Assembly: GCF_023707985.1 (NCBI RefSeq)
Contig: NZ_BRCF01000001.1
Span: forward strand, 245,967-309,966
DNA: 64,000 nt
From: Sporosarcina sp. NCCP-2716
Lineage (GTDB): Bacteria; Bacillota; Bacilli; Bacillales_A; Planococcaceae
Reading direction: 5' to 3'
In this document: piece after piece, positions 37,596-45,710 of the stretch
Numbering within the stretch: position 1 is the first letter of the stretch
Layout of the letters: each line of letters begins with the position of its first letter
The notes under the pieces: generated by a model
The model's database searches: none
What the model saw: the letters and a program-made list of their open reading frames with translations, nothing else
What the model was told of the DNA's origin: nothing
Translations under genes and position numbers: made by a program

Positions 37596-38984
37596 ATGAA
37601 CGCAGGTTCAGTGCAGCAAGTCCCTTCCGCGGCGGTCAGCCAGCTCGGAAAAGGAGCGTCAGCCAGCGGAAAAAGCGGCGGAATTTTCGGCGAGGTGCTG
37701 GCCGGGATGACGAAGCCTACCCAAGCGCAAAATGCTCAGAAAACCGACGGAACCGACGGAATCGACGATGCTGCAGAATTGATTGTAAATATCCTGGCAT
37801 CGTCAGATATCGGCTCTTTGGCTCAAGCACTTGAAGAGTTGACGGGAGCCTCTGCAGAAGAAATTCAGGAAGGTCTCGGAGAGCTGAAAGCGAGCTCGAA
37901 ACTGTCCGATTGGTCGGAAATACTCGGCGCAGATGTGACAGAGGTGATCGCAGTACTCGGTCCGCTGCTGGAAAAAGCAGGAGTGACGAAAGAACAGCTT
38001 GCAGAACTGTCGTACTCAAATGACGTCTGGCCTCTCGTCACCACAGTCGCTGAGCATGCATCAGAGATTGCAGCACGCCTTGAAAGCATGCTGGCAGGAA
38101 AAGACGGCCAGGAAGTCAAGGAGCAGGCAGTCAAAGCAGTCGCTCTGCTGAAGACACTGGCAACGGTCATGCCGTCAAAAGATTTGATGGGGTGGCAAGA
38201 GGAAAGCATCGGGAAATTGAATGAACAGCTGGCGGTCATGAAAGACAGTGCTGTGCTGCGCACGATGCTGGACACCAAACCGGCAGGGAATGCAGCAGGA
38301 TTTCAAATGCTGCTGAAGAAATCTCCGCAAAGCATTACGCCATTCCAGCAAGTACCGGGTGACGCTGTTCAAGAGAAGAACACAGCCGATCAGCCGCGGA
38401 CCCTTGTCCAGGCAATGGCAGCTTCATCACAAAGCAGTGACAGCAGTTCGGATGCAGATGGGAAAACTGAACAAAATCAGAACCAGCTTCTTCAAAATCC
38501 GACAAGTCAGCCGATAGTATCTAGGAACGTTTTCACTCTCGAAACACCTGCCGCAAAGCCGTCCGGACAGGCAGAAGCATTGCTCGAGAAACTTCAAGGG
38601 CTCTTCAAGCAGACGAATTTCGGACAGCTCGGCGGAACGAACCGGCTGCTCGTGAAATTGTATCCGGAACATCTCGGTCAAGTGCGTATCGAACTCGTCC
38701 AGGTGAACGGTGTCATGACCGCCAGGATTTTAGCTTCGACAGCGCTCGGCAAGGAAATGCTCGACAGCCAGCTGCATCAGCTGAGACAGTCATTCAGCCA
38801 GCAGAACATCCAAGTGGACCGCATCGATGTCACGCAGGCCGTCCAGGATCCGTCACGGAACGAGCGGAACCAGCAATTCAGCCAGCAGCAGTTCAAAGGG
38901 AACGAAGAACAGTCGGAACATAGCGATTCCGAGCAGGAAGAGCAGCAGACATTCCAGGAATTCCTAGTCGATTTGGAGGTGTAA
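37596..38984 (+). CDS. fliK: FliK, flagellar hook-length control protein
   Basis: FliK is an exported molecular ruler that flips the export gate from hook to filament substrates. The 462-residue protein has a long N-terminal part with helical repeats, a Ser/Gln-rich linker (about 265-310) and the C-terminal Flg_hook domain (GGTNRLLVKLYPEHLGQVRIELVQVNG region near 350-372) followed by a Gln/Glu-rich tail. ATG 37596 follows CGGAGGTG. A perfect TATAAT box lies at 37554-37559 in the gap but without a convincing -35 box. Confidence 0.94.
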   Translation: MNAGSVQQVPSAAVSQLGKGASASGKSGGIFGEVLAGMTKPTQAQNAQKTDGTDGIDDAAELIVNILASSDIGSLAQALEELTGASAEEIQEGLGELKASSKLSDWSEILGADVTEVIAVLGPLLEKAGVTKEQLAELSYSNDVWPLVTTVAEHASEIAARLESMLAGKDGQEVKEQAVKAVALLKTLATVMPSKDLMGWQEESIGKLNEQLAVMKDSAVLRTMLDTKPAGNAAGFQMLLKKSPQSITPFQQVPGDAVQEKNTADQPRTLVQAMAASSQSSDSSSDADGKTEQNQNQLLQNPTSQPIVSRNVFTLETPAAKPSGQAEALLEKLQGLFKQTNFGQLGGTNRLLVKLYPEHLGQVRIELVQVNGVMTARILASTALGKEMLDSQLHQLRQSFSQQNIQVDRIDVTQAVQDPSRNERNQQFSQQQFKGNEEQSEHSDSEQEEQQTFQEFLVDLEV

Positions 38985-38987
38985 TCA

Positions 38988-39635
38988 TTGATAGACGGAC
39001 AACAGCCGATCAAAGAATCGATGTTCCTTATCAACAAACAGCGGGATGAACGGAAAACCGGACAGGGAACGTTAGGCAAGGACGATTTCATGAAACTGCT
39101 GATCGCCCAGCTGCAGAACCAGGACCCGACGAATCCGATGAAAGATAACGAATTTATCGCACAGATGGCCCAGTTCTCCTCACTCGAACAGACGATGAAC
39201 CTTTCAAAAGCGTTTGAGAAATTCGCCGAAACGGCCAACCAGGGACAGCTGATCCAGTACAATTCTTTCGTCGGCAAAGACATTAAGTGGCACAAAGTCG
39301 CTGAAGAACCTGACGCTGACGGGAAACCAGTCATCACGGAAGGGACGGGCACGATTTCATCCATCAAGTACGTCAACGGCTCTGTTATTTTCACGATGAA
39401 AGACGGACAGGAACTGTCACCAGGCAACATTTCCGAAGTGCTCTCAGGCGGTGCAAGTTCAAACAGCTTAGTTGAAGCGAGCATGCTCATCGGAAAGAAA
39501 GTCGGCTACACCGACGGGGAAACGGAGAAAACAGGCACCGTCACTTCGGTATCGAACAAAGACGGCAAACTGCTCTATATCCTCGAAAACGGTGAAAAAG
39601 TCGACGGCAGCAAATTCACGACCATCAGCAAATAA
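38988..39635 (+). CDS. flgD: FlgD, flagellar hook capping protein, with duplicated C-terminal module
   Basis: FlgD caps the growing hook and guides FlgE assembly. The conserved N-terminal region is present (GTLGKDDFMKLLIAQLQNQDPTNPM and FIAQMAQFSSLEQTMNL, about 24-75). After it, two related beta-rich segments follow: one from FVGKDIKWHK (about 92-150) and one from LIGKKVGYTDG (about 165-212), both with a GTGTISSIKY/GTVTSVSN-like strand and a DGQ/NGEK turn. The B. subtilis protein is only about 140 residues; this one is 215. TTG 38988 follows GGAGGTG. Confidence 0.92.
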   Translation: MIDGQQPIKESMFLINKQRDERKTGQGTLGKDDFMKLLIAQLQNQDPTNPMKDNEFIAQMAQFSSLEQTMNLSKAFEKFAETANQGQLIQYNSFVGKDIKWHKVAEEPDADGKPVITEGTGTISSIKYVNGSVIFTMKDGQELSPGNISEVLSGGASSNSLVEASMLIGKKVGYTDGETEKTGTVTSVSNKDGKLLYILENGEKVDGSKFTTISK

Positions 39636-39657
39636 AAAAACAGAACGGAGCGATCGC

Positions 39658-40032
39658 ATGGAACAAGTCAATCTCCAGCGCCTCCATTCGCAACCGCAGC
39701 TGCGCCCCGGACAACTGACGAGACCGGCACCGAAGCAGTCTTTCGCCGAACAGCTGAACAGTGCACTCGCACCAACTCCGCTGAAAATCAGCAAACACGC
39801 ATCGGCCCGACTCACAGAACGAAACATCACCATCTCCGAAGCCGAATGGGCTCGCGTCACGGACAAAGTAAACGAGGCGAAAGCGAAAGGAATCCGCGAC
39901 TCCCTCGTACTGATGGACCAGGCGGCACTGATCGTCAGCGCCAAAAACTCCACAGTCATTACAGCGATGGACCGCACGGAAGCAAAAGATCAGCTATTCA
40001 CCAATATCGACGGAACAATCGTTCTCAGCTAA
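39658..40032 (+). CDS. Conserved flagellar operon protein (TIGR02530-like)
   Basis: This 124-residue protein lies between flgD and flgE, a position where many Firmicutes have a conserved small flagellar operon protein of unknown role; I recognise the pattern ISKHASARLTERNITISEAEW (split at residues about 43-63) followed by KGIRDSLVLMDQAALIVSAKN and TVITAMDR. The first 35 residues are Gln/Pro-rich and probably flexible. No membrane segment or signal is seen. ATG 39658 follows CGGAG. It has no obvious counterpart at this place in B. subtilis 168. Confidence 0.85.
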   Translation: MEQVNLQRLHSQPQLRPGQLTRPAPKQSFAEQLNSALAPTPLKISKHASARLTERNITISEAEWARVTDKVNEAKAKGIRDSLVLMDQAALIVSAKNSTVITAMDRTEAKDQLFTNIDGTIVLS

Positions 40033-40040
40033 GCAACACC

Positions 40041-40069
40041 CGGCAGGACCTCCTGAAGTGAGGATGCCG
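40041..40069 (+). promoter_or_regulatory. Hairpin in the flgE leader
   Basis: CGGCA (40041-40045) and CCTC (40049-40052) pair with GAGG (40060-40063) and TGCCG (40065-40069) with a small internal loop. It lies in the 96-base gap before flgE and lacks a T-run, so it is not a standard terminator. An RNA processing or stability role is possible. Confidence 0.4.
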
Positions 40070-40128
40070 ACGCACTGCCGACCGAATGAGGCAGCTGCAC
40101 TCTACAATCCGAGAGGGGAAAATAATCA

Positions 40129-41004
40129 ATGTTACGCTCAATGTACGCAGGAATCTCAGGACTCAAAAACTTCCAGACAAAACTGGACGTCATCGGTAAC
40201 AACATCTCGAACGTCAATACTTATGGGTTTAAAAAAGGCCGTACGATTTTTAAAGATCTCTATTCGCAGACGGTAGCTGGGGCAAGTGCTCCAAGTGCTG
40301 CTCGTGGAGGTGTGAATCCAAAACAGGTTGGTCTAGGTTCTCAACTTGCTGCAATTGATACTTTACACACCGCTGGTTCTACGCAATTTACTGGAAATAC
40401 ACTTGATATGGCTATAGAAGGGGATGGCTTCTTTGTTGTTAAAGAAGGCACGACTAATATGTACACCAGGGCTGGCAATTTCTATTTAGATAGTGGTACG
40501 CCTTCAACAACAGCTGGTACTTCAAATCCTGCTCGTTTGGTAGATGGTGATGGACGTTTTGTAATGGGCTATAAAGCTGACGCGAATGGTGTTATTCAAG
40601 GTGCACCAACGACTACATCTAATGGTACTTTAACTCAGCTGGAAATCCCTACAGACGCAACTAATATGTCTGTTGGCCAAGATGGAACAGTAAACTATGT
40701 ACAAAATGGCGTGCTGAAAATCGCTGGTAGAATAGCAATCGCTAACTTTAACAACCCTGGAGGATTGGAAAAAGTCGGGGGGAATCTTTTTCTTAATAAC
40801 GTTGCCTCAGGCAATCCTTCGATCGGATATTCACAAGACCTTGGCCGTGGCACTATCAAATCCGGTTCCCTAGAAATGTCAAACGTCGATCTTTCCGAAG
40901 AATTCACGGAAATGATCGTCGCGCAGCGCGGTTTCCAGGCGAACACCCGGATCATCACTACTTCCGACGAAATCCTCCAGGAACTCGTCAACCTGAAACG
41001 ATAA
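40129..41004 (+). CDS. flgE: FlgE, flagellar hook protein (mosaic gene)
   Basis: FlgE forms the hook that joins rod and filament. The 291-residue protein has the conserved ends of the rod/hook family: MLRSMYAGISGLKNFQTKLD with NNISNVNTYGFKK at the N-terminus and LSEEFTEMIVAQRGFQANTRIITTSDEILQELVNLKR-like C-terminus (last 37 residues). The middle (about codons 45-225) is very different in base composition: about 42 percent G+C by hand count over 40321-40800, with T-ending codons, whereas both ends are near 60 percent. No stop or frameshift interrupts it. The centre was probably exchanged by recombination. Confidence 0.94.
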   Translation: MLRSMYAGISGLKNFQTKLDVIGNNISNVNTYGFKKGRTIFKDLYSQTVAGASAPSAARGGVNPKQVGLGSQLAAIDTLHTAGSTQFTGNTLDMAIEGDGFFVVKEGTTNMYTRAGNFYLDSGTPSTTAGTSNPARLVDGDGRFVMGYKADANGVIQGAPTTTSNGTLTQLEIPTDATNMSVGQDGTVNYVQNGVLKIAGRIAIANFNNPGGLEKVGGNLFLNNVASGNPSIGYSQDLGRGTIKSGSLEMSNVDLSEEFTEMIVAQRGFQANTRIITTSDEILQELVNLKR

Positions 41005-41046
41005 TCGCTTAAGCTTAAAAAAGTCTAGCAACCTACTTCACTAGTC

Positions 41047-41087
41047 AAAGGAGGGCCGGGCCGGCTCTTGTGCCCGGCCCTTTACAT
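41047..41087 (+). promoter_or_regulatory. Ribosome site of swrD joined to a 9-bp GC hairpin
   Basis: A strong Shine-Dalgarno AAAGGAGGG (41047-41055) lies 33 bases before the swrD ATG. Between them GGGCCGGGC (41053-41061) pairs with GCCCGGCCC (41072-41080), nine GC pairs with a 10-base loop, followed by only TTTAC. The lower stem overlaps the last three bases of the Shine-Dalgarno. The hairpin can either hide the site or, if the lowest pairs open, bring it to about 10 bases from the start. It could also act as a weak terminator inside the operon. Confidence 0.65.
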
Positions 41088-41309
41088 ATGATACAAGTCA
41101 CACGACTGAATGGAGCGACCTTTCATCTGAATGCGCTCTACATAGAAAAAATTGAAGCGATGCCGGATACGAAAATCACGCTGACCACCGGAACGACCTA
41201 TGTCGTCCTCGACCCGCTCGAGACCGTGAACGCCCGCATCACCGAGTTCTATAAATCCGTACAGCTGCTGTCGAATCCACACTTGCGAGGTGAAAAAGAT
41301 GAAGAATAA
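41088..41309 (+). CDS. swrD: SwrD (YlzI, FlbD family), flagellar power/swarming protein
   Basis: SwrD-type proteins are about 70 residues; in B. subtilis SwrD raises motor torque and is needed for swarming. The 73 residues begin MIQVTRLNGATFHLNALYIEKIE, the family signature, with ITLTTGTTYVVLDPLETV following. ATG 41088 is chosen by this conserved start; GTG 41070 in the same frame would add six unrelated residues inside the hairpin. The gene overlaps fliL by 11 bases. Confidence 0.92.
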   Translation: MIQVTRLNGATFHLNALYIEKIEAMPDTKITLTTGTTYVVLDPLETVNARITEFYKSVQLLSNPHLRGEKDEE

Positions 41310-41727
41310 AGTCCTGACCGTCTCCCTGATCATATTGGTGTCCATCACGCTCGTCGGCATCGTCGGCCTGATCCTCGTCCTCCAGTTCAACAAAGGGGAC
41401 GACAAACCGAAGGAGCCGAGCATCGACGAGATCATCGAGGCGTCCGTCGACGTACCGGAGATCACGACCAACCTGAACGGCCGCCAGTTCATCCGCATTT
41501 CGCTGAAAATCCAGACGGACAACAAGAAAGCGGCAGCCGAACTGACGAAACGCGACTTCCAAGTGAACAACATCGTCATCCAGCAGCTCTCCGAGATGAC
41601 TGCCAAGGACTTCGAAGGCAAAGCGGGCAAGCAGCAGTTCGAAGACGGCCTGAAAGCGCAGCTCAACCCTCTTATGCAAGAGGGCAAGATCGTGAAAGTC
41701 TATATTACGTCCTACATTATTCAATAA
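41299..41727 (+). CDS. fliL: FliL, flagellar basal body-associated protein
   Basis: FliL is a single-pass membrane protein near the stator that supports torque. The 142-residue protein has a short basic N-terminus, one membrane helix (about 6-29) and an extracytoplasmic domain with TNLNGRQFIRISLKIQTDNKKAAAEL (split at about 60-85) as in the family. ATG 41299 lies six bases from GAGGTG; GTG 41290 overlaps that site. Confidence 0.95.
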   Translation: MKNKVLTVSLIILVSITLVGIVGLILVLQFNKGDDKPKEPSIDEIIEASVDVPEITTNLNGRQFIRISLKIQTDNKKAAAELTKRDFQVNNIVIQQLSEMTAKDFEGKAGKQQFEDGLKAQLNPLMQEGKIVKVYITSYIIQ

Positions 41728-41761
41728 CGCTGCCTGATGAGCGGTACAAGGAGGTGGGCCC

Positions 41762-42763
41762 ATGCCGGGAGATATTTTATCGCAAAATGAGATCGATGCA
41801 CTGCTGTCCGCCATATCGACAGGCGAGATGACTGCAGATGAAATGAAAAAAGAAGATGAAACGAAGAAAGTGAAAGTGTATGACTTCAAACGCGCGCTCC
41901 GGTTTTCGAAAGACCAGATACGCAGTTTGACGCGGATCCATGAAAACTTCGCCCGTCTGCTGACGACGTACTTCTCGGCGAAGCTGCGGACGTACATCCA
42001 GATCAACGTCGCGTCTGTCGACCAGATTCCGTTCGAGGAATTCATCCGCTCCATCCCGAACATGACACTCCTCAATATTTTCGAAGTTCCGCCGCTCGAA
42101 GGCAACATCATCATGGAAGTGAACCCGAATGTCGCCTACTCCATGCTGGAGCGGCTGATGGGCGGGTTCGGCGAGAGTTCAGGCAAGATCGACAACATGA
42201 CCGAAATCGAGACGAAGATCCTCACTGGGCTGTTCGAGCGGTCCTTCGATAACTTGCGCGAAGCGTGGGCGAATATCGCGGACATCGACCCGTATCTTGC
42301 GGAGATGGAAGTGAACCCGCAGTTCCTGCAGATGATTTCGCCGAACGAAACGGTTGTCGTCATCTCGTTCAATATCGTTATCGGGGAATCGAGCGGGATG
42401 ATCAATATATGCATTCCGCATGTCGTGCTCGAGCCGATCATCCCGAACTTATCCGTTCAATACTGGATGCAGACGAACAAGAAGGAGCCGACGCCTGAAC
42501 AGAGCGTCGTGCTCGAACAGCGACTGAGGAAAGCGAACCTCCCTGTCGTAGCGCAGCTCGGGGAAGGGAAGATGACGGTCGAAGATCTGCTGTATCTGCA
42601 GCAGGGAGACGTCATTCAGCTGGATACCGCCCACGATGATCCGCTGACGATCGAAGTGAGCGGCGTCCCGAAATTCACTGCACAGCCCGGCCATTTACGG
42701 AACCGGATGGCAGTCCAAATACTAGATACCCTGATTGGAGGGGATGACGAAGATGATGAGTGA
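41762..42763 (+). CDS. fliM: FliM, flagellar motor switch protein
   Basis: FliM is the C-ring protein that binds phosphorylated CheY. The N-terminal CheY-binding peptide ILSQNEIDALLSAI (residues 5-18) is present, followed by the CheC-like middle domain (about 45-230) and the C-terminal SpoA domain (about 250-325). The 333 residues match the family. The ribosome site AAGGAGGTG is strong. The end overlaps the fliY start region. Confidence 0.97.
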   Translation: MPGDILSQNEIDALLSAISTGEMTADEMKKEDETKKVKVYDFKRALRFSKDQIRSLTRIHENFARLLTTYFSAKLRTYIQINVASVDQIPFEEFIRSIPNMTLLNIFEVPPLEGNIIMEVNPNVAYSMLERLMGGFGESSGKIDNMTEIETKILTGLFERSFDNLREAWANIADIDPYLAEMEVNPQFLQMISPNETVVVISFNIVIGESSGMINICIPHVVLEPIIPNLSVQYWMQTNKKEPTPEQSVVLEQRLRKANLPVVAQLGEGKMTVEDLLYLQQGDVIQLDTAHDDPLTIEVSGVPKFTAQPGHLRNRMAVQILDTLIGGDDEDDE

Positions 42764-43970
42764 CAATATCCTTTCACAGGAAGAAATCGAAGCCCTGCTG
42801 CGCGGAGAATCCATTAACACAGGAGGCGAAGCGGAGCCGGGCGGGAAGCAACCGATCCGGACGGAAGACTATCTGGATGAAATGGAGCAGGATGCTCTCG
42901 GCGAGATCGGCAATATCTCGTTCGGCAGTTCGGCTACCGCCCTCTCCGGCCTCCTTGGCCAGAAAGTGGAAATTACAACGCCGACGATATCGGTCATTCA
43001 CCGGGATGACCTCGAGACGGAATTCGTCCATCCGTACGTTGCGGTCGGTGTCGAGTACACTGTCGGGCTGAGCGGAACGAACCTGCTCGTCATCAAGCAG
43101 AGCGATGCAGCGATCATCGCGGACCTCATGCTCGGCGGCGACGGACTGTCGCCTGATGAGAACCTCGGCGAGATCCACTTGAGCGCAGTCCAGGAAGCGA
43201 TGAACCAGATGATGGGGTCGGCGGCGACATCGATGTCCACCGTCTTCAATAAGAAGGTCGACATTTCACCGCCGACGATCGAACTGCTGAACGTGCAGGC
43301 GGATGAAGGGACGGACAGCATTCCGCAAGACAACTTGCTGATCCGGGTGTCCTTCAACTTGAAAGTCGGAGAGCTCATCGACTCGAACATCATGCAGCTG
43401 TTCCCTCTCAATCTCGGGAAGGAACTTGTCGCCTCGCTTGTCGGTGATGCAGCAGCAGAGGCAGCGCCGACCACTGCGGAACCGGAAGCGCGGGCGCCGC
43501 ACCAGTCATCAGCACCTATGCAGGAACCCGTCCGCCAGGAGGAACCTGTTTACCGGCAGCCGGCGTACGAGCAGCCGAGTGCAGCGGCACAGCCGGCTTA
43601 TACGGAGCCGCCTCAGCAGATGCCGCAGCGCCAGCAGGCACCTCAGCATCTGGACGTCCAGCAGGCGCAGTTCGCGAGTTTCGATGCGCCTTCGCTGTCT
43701 CAGTCCGAAGCCTCCAATCTGAACCTACTGCTGGATATCCCGCTGCGGGTGACCGTTGAACTCGGACGGACCCAGCGTTCGGTGAAAGAGATCCTGGAGA
43801 TGTCGAGCGGTTCGATCATCGAACTCGACAAACTGGCCGGAGAGCCTGTCGACATTCTCGTGAACAACCGGAGGATCGCCAAAGGGGAAGTTGTCGTCAT
43901 CGATGAAAACTTCGGGGTGCGCATCACCGATATTTTAAGCCAAACAGAACGTCTGAACAATTTACGCTAA
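42753..43970 (+). CDS. fliY: FliY, flagellar motor switch phosphatase (FliN-type)
   Basis: FliY combines a FliM-like CheY-binding peptide (ILSQEEIEALLRGE, about residues 5-18), two CheC-type CheY-P phosphatase motifs (EIGNISFGSSATALS near 48-62 and EIHLSAVQEAMNQMMGSAATSMS near 145-167) and a C-terminal FliN/SpoA domain (LLDIPLRVTVELGRTQRSVKEIL onward, about 325-400). A Pro/Gln-rich linker of about 85 residues joins them. ATG 42753 lies 9 bases after GGAGGGG and overlaps the fliM end; 42756 is an equal alternative. Length 405, longer than B. subtilis (378) because of the linker. Confidence 0.96.
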   Translation: MMSDNILSQEEIEALLRGESINTGGEAEPGGKQPIRTEDYLDEMEQDALGEIGNISFGSSATALSGLLGQKVEITTPTISVIHRDDLETEFVHPYVAVGVEYTVGLSGTNLLVIKQSDAAIIADLMLGGDGLSPDENLGEIHLSAVQEAMNQMMGSAATSMSTVFNKKVDISPPTIELLNVQADEGTDSIPQDNLLIRVSFNLKVGELIDSNIMQLFPLNLGKELVASLVGDAAAEAAPTTAEPEARAPHQSSAPMQEPVRQEEPVYRQPAYEQPSAAAQPAYTEPPQQMPQRQQAPQHLDVQQAQFASFDAPSLSQSEASNLNLLLDIPLRVTVELGRTQRSVKEILEMSSGSIIELDKLAGEPVDILVNNRRIAKGEVVVIDENFGVRITDILSQTERLNNLR

Positions 43971-43988
43971 AACTTGGAGGTCATTGAT

Positions 43989-44351
43989 ATGTCAAAACGT
44001 ATTCTCATAGTGGACGATGCTGCATTCATGCGCATGATGGTGAAAGATATTCTGTCAAAAAACAACTTTGAAGTCGTCGGTGAAGCAGCAGACGGTGTCC
44101 AGGCTGTCGAAAAGTACTTCGAACTCAAGCCCGACCTCGTCACAATGGATATTACAATGCCCGAAATGGACGGCATCGCCGCTTTGAAAGCGATCAAGGA
44201 AAAAGATCCGAACGCAACAGTCATCATGTGCTCGGCGATGGGGCAGCAGGCAATGGTCATCGACGCCATCCAGGCAGGCGCGAAGGATTTCATCGTCAAG
44301 CCGTTCCAGGCAGACCGGGTAGTAGAAGCCATTGAAAAAGCGCTCAGCTGA
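43989..44351 (+). CDS. cheY: CheY, chemotaxis response regulator
   Basis: CheY-P binds the switch proteins FliM and FliY. The 120-residue receiver has the acidic pair Asp9-Asp10, the phosphorylated Asp54 in DLVTMDITMPEMDG, Ser/Thr near 84 (IMCSAMGQQ) and Lys104 in DFIVKPF. ATG 43989 follows TTGGAGG; an earlier in-frame ATG at 43974 overlaps that site. It overlaps fliZ by 20 bases. Confidence 0.97.
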   Translation: MSKRILIVDDAAFMRMMVKDILSKNNFEVVGEAADGVQAVEKYFELKPDLVTMDITMPEMDGIAALKAIKEKDPNATVIMCSAMGQQAMVIDAIQAGAKDFIVKPFQADRVVEAIEKALS

Positions 44352-45036
44352 TCCAGCGCGCGCGTCCCGGCTGATCGGCCTGCTGATCGCCTGTTCCGTC
44401 TTCTTTCTTGCAGTCTGCCTGCCGGCGGAGTCCGCCCATGCGGAAAAGGACTCCTCGGTGACGGATTATCTGAAGGAGAACAGCGGGAAGGACAAGGCAC
44501 CTGAAGGGACCAAGCAGCCGCCGGCATCCGAGGAACCGCCTGCTGCAGCTCCCGGAGTCGGCCTGTCATTCTGGGATTACTTGAAGACGGGTCTTGCCCT
44601 GCTGTTCGTCATTGCGCTCATCTATGGCATGGTGAAAGTGGTCAATACCCGGAACCGGATCACCCGGCATGGCAAGCTCATGAAAAACATGGGCGGCCTG
44701 TCGCTCGGCCAGCAGAAATCGATCCAGCTCGTCCAGATCGGAGAGCGTTATTATCTTGTCGGAGTCGGGGAAGATGTCCGGCTGCTGAAAGAGCTGACAG
44801 ATTCGGATGAAATCGCCGCGCTGACAGCGTATTATGCCGACGAAGAGGAAGGCGGACAGCACAGCCCAATCCTCGCTCTTCTGGACCGGCTGAAAAATGC
44901 AAAACGGAATCCATACCAGGAACAAGAAAGTCCCGCAGATTTCGGGGACGTTTTCAAAACCAAGCTGGCTGAAATCGAGAATGAGAGGAAGCGGAAGCTG
45001 AATCAGCTGACGGAGAAGGAGCGCAATCGAGAATGA
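44332..45036 (+). CDS. fliZ: FliZ/FliO-type flagellar biosynthesis protein
   Basis: FliO-family proteins help assemble the FliP ring of the export gate. This 234-residue protein has a signal peptide (basic [12 protein letters not shown], hydrophobic stretch about 14-29, likely cleavage after AHA at residue 37), a Pro-rich segment, one membrane helix (about 80-105) and a cytoplasmic FliO domain ([24 protein letters not shown] region). TTG 44332 is the only usable start that keeps the basic signal segment, so the overlap with cheY appears real. Confidence 0.91.
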   Translation: MKKRSADPARASRLIGLLIACSVFFLAVCLPAESAHAEKDSSVTDYLKENSGKDKAPEGTKQPPASEEPPAAAPGVGLSFWDYLKTGLALLFVIALIYGMVKVVNTRNRITRHGKLMKNMGGLSLGQQKSIQLVQIGERYYLVGVGEDVRLLKELTDSDEIAALTAYYADEEEGGQHSPILALLDRLKNAKRNPYQEQESPADFGDVFKTKLAEIENERKRKLNQLTEKERNRE

Positions 45037-45698
45037 CTGACTTCATGCAATTTTTTTCGGATAGTGATCCGGGTGCCGTATCGACATCCGTCAAAATGCT
45101 CCTTCTTCTGACCGTCCTTTCGCTGGCGCCTGCGATCCTGATCCTGATGACTTCGTTCGCCAGGATCATTATTGTTTTGTCGTTCGTGCGCTCGGCACTC
45201 GCCACCCAGCAGATGCCGCCGAACCAGGTGCTCGTCGGGTTAGCACTTTTCCTGACGTTCTTCATCATGGCGCCGACGTTCCAGCAAGTGAACGACCAGG
45301 CGCTGACCCCGCTGTTCAATGAGGAGATCTCGCTCGACGAAGCGTATGCGAAAGCGAGCGTACCGTTCAAGGAATTCATGGGTAAGCATACCCGCCAGAA
45401 AGACCTGGAGCTGTTCCTCAGGTACAACAATGCCGACCGTCCGGAGACGATGGAGGATATCCCGCTCACGATGATGGTTCCGGCATTCGCCCTGAGCGAG
45501 ATCAAGACCGCGTTCCAGATGGGCTTCATGGTGTTCATCCCTTTCCTCGTCATTGACATGATTGTGGCCAGTGTCCTCATGTCGATGGGGATGATGATGC
45601 TGCCGCCGGTCATGATTTCACTGCCATTCAAAATTCTGCTGTTCGTGCTCGTCGACGGCTGGTATCTGATCGTAAAATCACTGCTGCAAAGCTTCTAG
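45033..45698 (+). CDS. fliP: FliP, flagellar export gate protein
   Basis: FliP is the main ring-forming subunit of the FliPQR export gate. The 221-residue protein has four membrane segments and the family signatures [29 protein letters not shown] (about 37-65, with several conserved positions) and [23 protein letters not shown] near 170. It has no obvious signal peptide, as in B. subtilis. It overlaps fliZ by four bases. Confidence 0.97.
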   Translation: MTDFMQFFSDSDPGAVSTSVKMLLLLTVLSLAPAILILMTSFARIIIVLSFVRSALATQQMPPNQVLVGLALFLTFFIMAPTFQQVNDQALTPLFNEEISLDEAYAKASVPFKEFMGKHTRQKDLELFLRYNNADRPETMEDIPLTMMVPAFALSEIKTAFQMGFMVFIPFLVIDMIVASVLMSMGMMMLPPVMISLPFKILLFVLVDGWYLIVKSLLQSF

Positions 45699-45710
45699 GA
45701 GGGGTTCAGG

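Noticed and set aside
40225..40860. flgE as a pseudogene or inserted element
   Set aside because: Base composition changes sharply but the frame is intact and both conserved ends of the hook protein are in register.
41053..41083. Hairpin before swrD as a plain operon terminator
   Set aside because: Only TTTAC follows the stem and essential flagellar genes lie downstream, so full termination is unlikely; listed as regulatory instead.
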